From: an uncultured Gemmatimonadota bacterium
GTDB taxonomy: Bacteria > Gemmatimonadota > Gemmatimonadetes > Longimicrobiales > Gaopeijiaceae
Direction: 5' to 3'
DNA length: 9,196 bases
NCBI GenBank assembly: GCA_937136445.1
Contig: CAKZOQ010000617.1
Location: forward strand, 1 to 9,196
Each line of letters begins with the position of its first letter. Position 1 is the first letter of the stretch. The notes beneath the pieces were generated by a model. That model did not search any database. It had not been told where the DNA came from and saw nothing but the letters and a program-made list of their open reading frames with translations. The position numbers and the translations under genes were made by a program. This document shows, in pieces, positions 7,330 through 9,196 of this stretch.

Positions 7330-8981
7330 CGCCCGGCTGCCATGCCGTCCTTCCGGGGATCCGACGCGGCGGCCCACCCGCGGTCCAGGCGAAGGATCAA
7401 CTGCCCCCCTCCGAAGGCCACGCCCACGTGATGACGCAGGTCGTGCCCCAGAGCCTCCAGCTCCCGGGCCACCTCGTCGCCGACGCCCTCGACCGACACC
7501 GAGGTGCCGGAGAAGTGTCGGAAACGCTCGGCGTCGATGGCCTCCTGAGGATCCATCCCGAACTCCACCAGGTTCAGCAGCACCTGGACGTGACCCTGGG
7601 GCTGCATGGATCCGCCCATGACGCCGTAGGAGAGCCAGGGCTCCCCGTCCCGGGTGACGAAGGCCGGGATGATGGTGTGGAAGGGCTTCTTCCCCGGAGC
7701 CAACCGGTTCGGGTGCCCCTCCTCCATGACGAAGCCGGCTCCCCGGTTCTGGAGCATGAGGCCGGTGCCGGGCACCACCACGCCGGAGCCGAAGTAGCCG
7801 TAGATGGAGTTGATGAAGGAGATCATGTTCCCCTCCTCGTCCGCCACCGTCAGGTAGACCGTCTCCGAATCCGTGATGAGGTTGCCGGGGTCGGGTCGGT
7901 CGGCGGCCTCTCCGGCGTCGATGAGCGCGGCGCGCGAGGCCAGGTAGCTCGGCTCCAGAAGGGACTCCGGCGACACCTCCATGTGGTCCGGATCGGCGAC
8001 GTATCGGGCCAGGTCGGCGTGGGCGAGCTTCTTCGCCTCGATGAGGGTGTGCAGGTATTCGGGCGTGTTGTGCCCCATCGCCTGCAGGTCGAAGCCCTCC
8101 AACATCTTGAGCATCTGGAGGGCCGCCACGCCCTGGCCCGCCGGGGGCAGCTCGTGGAGGGTGTAGCCCTTGTAGTCCACGGAGAGGGGCTCCACCCACC
8201 GGACATCCATGCCCCGAAGGTCGTCCAGCGTCAGGTACCCGCCGAGCTCCTCGAGACCGTCCACGATCTCCTGGCCCAGCGCTCCGCCGTAGAAAACCTC
8301 GGGACCCTCCCGGGCGACGCGACGGAAGGTCTCCGCCAGGTCCGGATTCCGGAACCAGTCTCCAGGCTCGGGGGCTCGCTCGCCGTCCAGGAGGAAGGTC
8401 GCCCGGGCTCCTTCGTTCCGCTGGAGCTTCTCGACCTGGCCCGCCCAGTCCTGGGCGATGATGGGCGTCACCGGGAAGCCCTCGTCGGCGATGCGGATGG
8501 CCGGCTGGAGGACCTCGGCCAGCGAGAGCCTGCCGTGGTTCTCCACCAGGGCGGACCACCCCGCCAGGGCGCCGGGCACCGTCACCGCCCTGGGCCCGGT
8601 GGAGGGCGCGTCGTCCACGCCTTCGGCCAGGAGGGCCTCGACGTCCACCCGTGATCCGGAGCGGCCGGAGGCGTCCATGCCCACCAACCGACCCTCTTCG
8701 GCGGACCAGAGGATGGCGAACATGTCTCCACCCATCCCCGTCATGTGGGGCTCTGTGACGTTCAGGACGGCCGCGGCCGCCACGGCGGCGTCCACGGCGT
8801 TCCCCCCGGCTTCCAGGATGTTCAGCGCCGCCGTAGTGGCCAATGGCTGGCTCGTGGCGGCGACGCCCCGGGGGGCGTAGACGGTGGAGCGACCGCTGGT
8901 GGTGGCCGGGCTGGGCACCTGCGCCATCAGCGGCGCTCCCGCGACGACCAGGAAGAGAAGCAGCAGGGAGAGGGCACGCAT
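7326..8981 (-). CDS. Gamma-glutamyltransferase family enzyme, secreted
   Basis: This 551-residue N-terminal-nucleophile hydrolase belongs to the gamma-glutamyltransferase family. A signal peptide covers about residues 1-20 (hydrophobic 5-14, cleavage after PLMA before QVP). Family motifs include ILEAGGNAVDAAVAAA (55-70), GMGGDMFAI (82-90), PAGQGVAALQML (280-291), and GSGVVVPGTGLMLQNRGAGF (398-417). The likely nucleophile is Thr374 in SETVYLTVADEEGN; autocleavage there would give chains of about 353 and 178 residues, as expected for the family. GGS at 456-458 fits the oxyanion-hole glycines. The region around residues 102-110 (MDASGRSGS) lacks the REXAP-like motif of classical glutathione enzymes, so the substrate may be another gamma-glutamyl or amide compound. 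The gene lies 49 bases downstream of a metallo-beta-lactamase-fold gene and overlaps the NUDIX gene. No strong Shine-Dalgarno precedes ATG 8981. Confidence 0.9.
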   Translation of the reverse strand: MRALSLLLLFLVVAGAPLMAQVPSPATTSGRSTVYAPRGVAATSQPLATTAALNILEAGGNAVDAAVAAAAVLNVTEPHMTGMGGDMFAILWSAEEGRLVGMDASGRSGSRVDVEALLAEGVDDAPSTGPRAVTVPGALAGWSALVENHGRLSLAEVLQPAIRIADEGFPVTPIIAQDWAGQVEKLQRNEGARATFLLDGERAPEPGDWFRNPDLAETFRRVAREGPEVFYGGALGQEIVDGLEELGGYLTLDDLRGMDVRWVEPLSVDYKGYTLHELPPAGQGVAALQMLKMLEGFDLQAMGHNTPEYLHTLIEAKKLAHADLARYVADPDHMEVSPESLLEPSYLASRAALIDAGEAADRPDPGNLITDSETVYLTVADEEGNMISFINSIYGYFGSGVVVPGTGLMLQNRGAGFVMEEGHPNRLAPGKKPFHTIIPAFVTRDGEPWLSYGVMGGSMQPQGHVQVLLNLVEFGMDPQEAIDAERFRHFSGTSVSVEGVGDEVARELEALGHDLRHHVGVAFGGGQLILRLDRGWAAASDPRKDGMAAGR

Positions 8982-9030
8982 GGTTCGTCCGGGGTGGAGG
9001 TGAGGTGGTGGGACACGGGGTGGTCCGTCG

Positions 9031-9196
9031 TCATCCCGATCGAGGAAGGATGTGGAGCTCCCCGGAGTAGTGGGCGGCGATACCCTCCACCTCCTCCCGG
9101 GTCCCGTGGGGATCGCCCCAGTGGATGGGGATCACCACGGAGGCCCCACAGGCTTCGGCAGCTCGGGCGGCATCGTCGGGGCCCATGGTGTAGTGA
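9031..9196 (-). CDS. Metallo-beta-lactamase-fold metal-dependent hydrolase (UlaG-like), C-terminal 54 residues only
   Basis: The gene enters from the right edge and ends at the TGA at 9031-9033. The visible residues include YTMGPDDAARAAEACGASVV and, directly after, IPIHWGD. This is the typical C-terminal end of metal-dependent hydrolases of the COG2220/UlaG-like type, where MGPxDAA is followed by a metal-binding His in a PxHxG context (His25 of the visible part). The rest, including the HxHxDH motif, is outside the window, so activity cannot be judged. It is followed by the gamma-glutamyltransferase gene after a 49-base gap on the same strand, so the two may share a transcript. Confidence 0.75.
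   Translation of the reverse strand, partial: HYTMGPDDAARAAEACGASVVIPIHWGDPHGTREEVEGIAAHYSGELHILPRSG

Noticed and set aside
6475..8559. A 694-residue fusion upstream of the NUDIX protein in the same frame
   Set aside because: The extension is merely the open frame beneath the gamma-glutamyltransferase gene. The Nudix similarity begins after ATG 7329, which overlaps the upstream stop as ATGA.
7428..8654. 408-codon plus-strand open frame opposite the gamma-glutamyltransferase
   Set aside because: Low-information His/Val/Gly/Leu composition, while the minus strand encodes a complete enzyme with signal peptide and nucleophile Thr.
8982..9030. An internal promoter before the gamma-glutamyltransferase
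   Set aside because: No TANNNT box at the leaderless distance and no -35/-10 pair; the gap is short enough for read-through from the upstream hydrolase gene.

Overview
The window is a gene-dense stretch of high-G+C (roughly 70 %) bacterial chromosome. It holds eight protein-coding genes, two of them cut by the window edges, and no RNA gene, insertion sequence, prophage or CRISPR array that I can see. The gene content fits a free-living, menaquinone-using bacterium: an EtfD/FadF-type membrane Fe-S oxidoreductase, a DUF1800/DUF1501 pair with Tat export, a lipid-anchored SnoaL-like protein and a secreted gamma-glutamyltransferase with a signal peptide ending in MAQ. My best guess is Gemmatimonadota or a similar phylum, but this rests on overall impression and not on a marker gene.

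Layout, left to right. (1) 1-885, minus: N-terminal 295 residues of a magnesium-chelatase/MoxR-like AAA+ ATPase, with a strong Shine-Dalgarno. (2) 886-1029: divergent promoter region with two inverted repeats. (3) 1030-3066, plus: 678-residue membrane Fe-S oxidoreductase (heme-b-like membrane domain, two 4Fe-4S motifs, two CCG domains), probably an ETF:menaquinone reductase or relative. (4) 3082-3636, minus: SnoaL/NTF2-like lipoprotein, convergent with the preceding gene. (5) 3637-3829: second divergent control region. (6) 3830-5275 and 5278-6450, plus: DUF1800 and DUF1501 genes, two bases apart, surely one operon. (7) 6475-9196, minus: an operon read right to left, made of the end of a metallo-beta-lactamase-fold hydrolase (9031-9196), a gamma-glutamyltransferase-family enzyme (7326-8981) and a NUDIX hydrolase (6475-7329) whose ATG overlaps the preceding TGA.

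Working together: the DUF1800/DUF1501 proteins probably act as one exported unit, with only DUF1501 carrying a twin-arginine signal. The oxidoreductase would take electrons from a flavoprotein such as ETF to the quinone pool, although no etfAB or acyl-CoA dehydrogenase gene is in view. The three minus-strand hydrolases share transcription, but I cannot name a common pathway.

The most interesting signals are regulatory. Two genes that lack a Shine-Dalgarno (1030 plus and 3636 minus) each have a TANNNT box exactly six bases before ATG, the hallmark of leaderless transcription, while the neighbouring ATPase and DUF1800 genes have strong Shine-Dalgarno sequences. At the first of these, an 18-bp perfect inverted repeat spans the start codon. 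In the oxidoreductase, the first CCG domain has Asn exactly where a cluster-binding Cys is expected. I see no clear sign of a wholly new multi-gene system.
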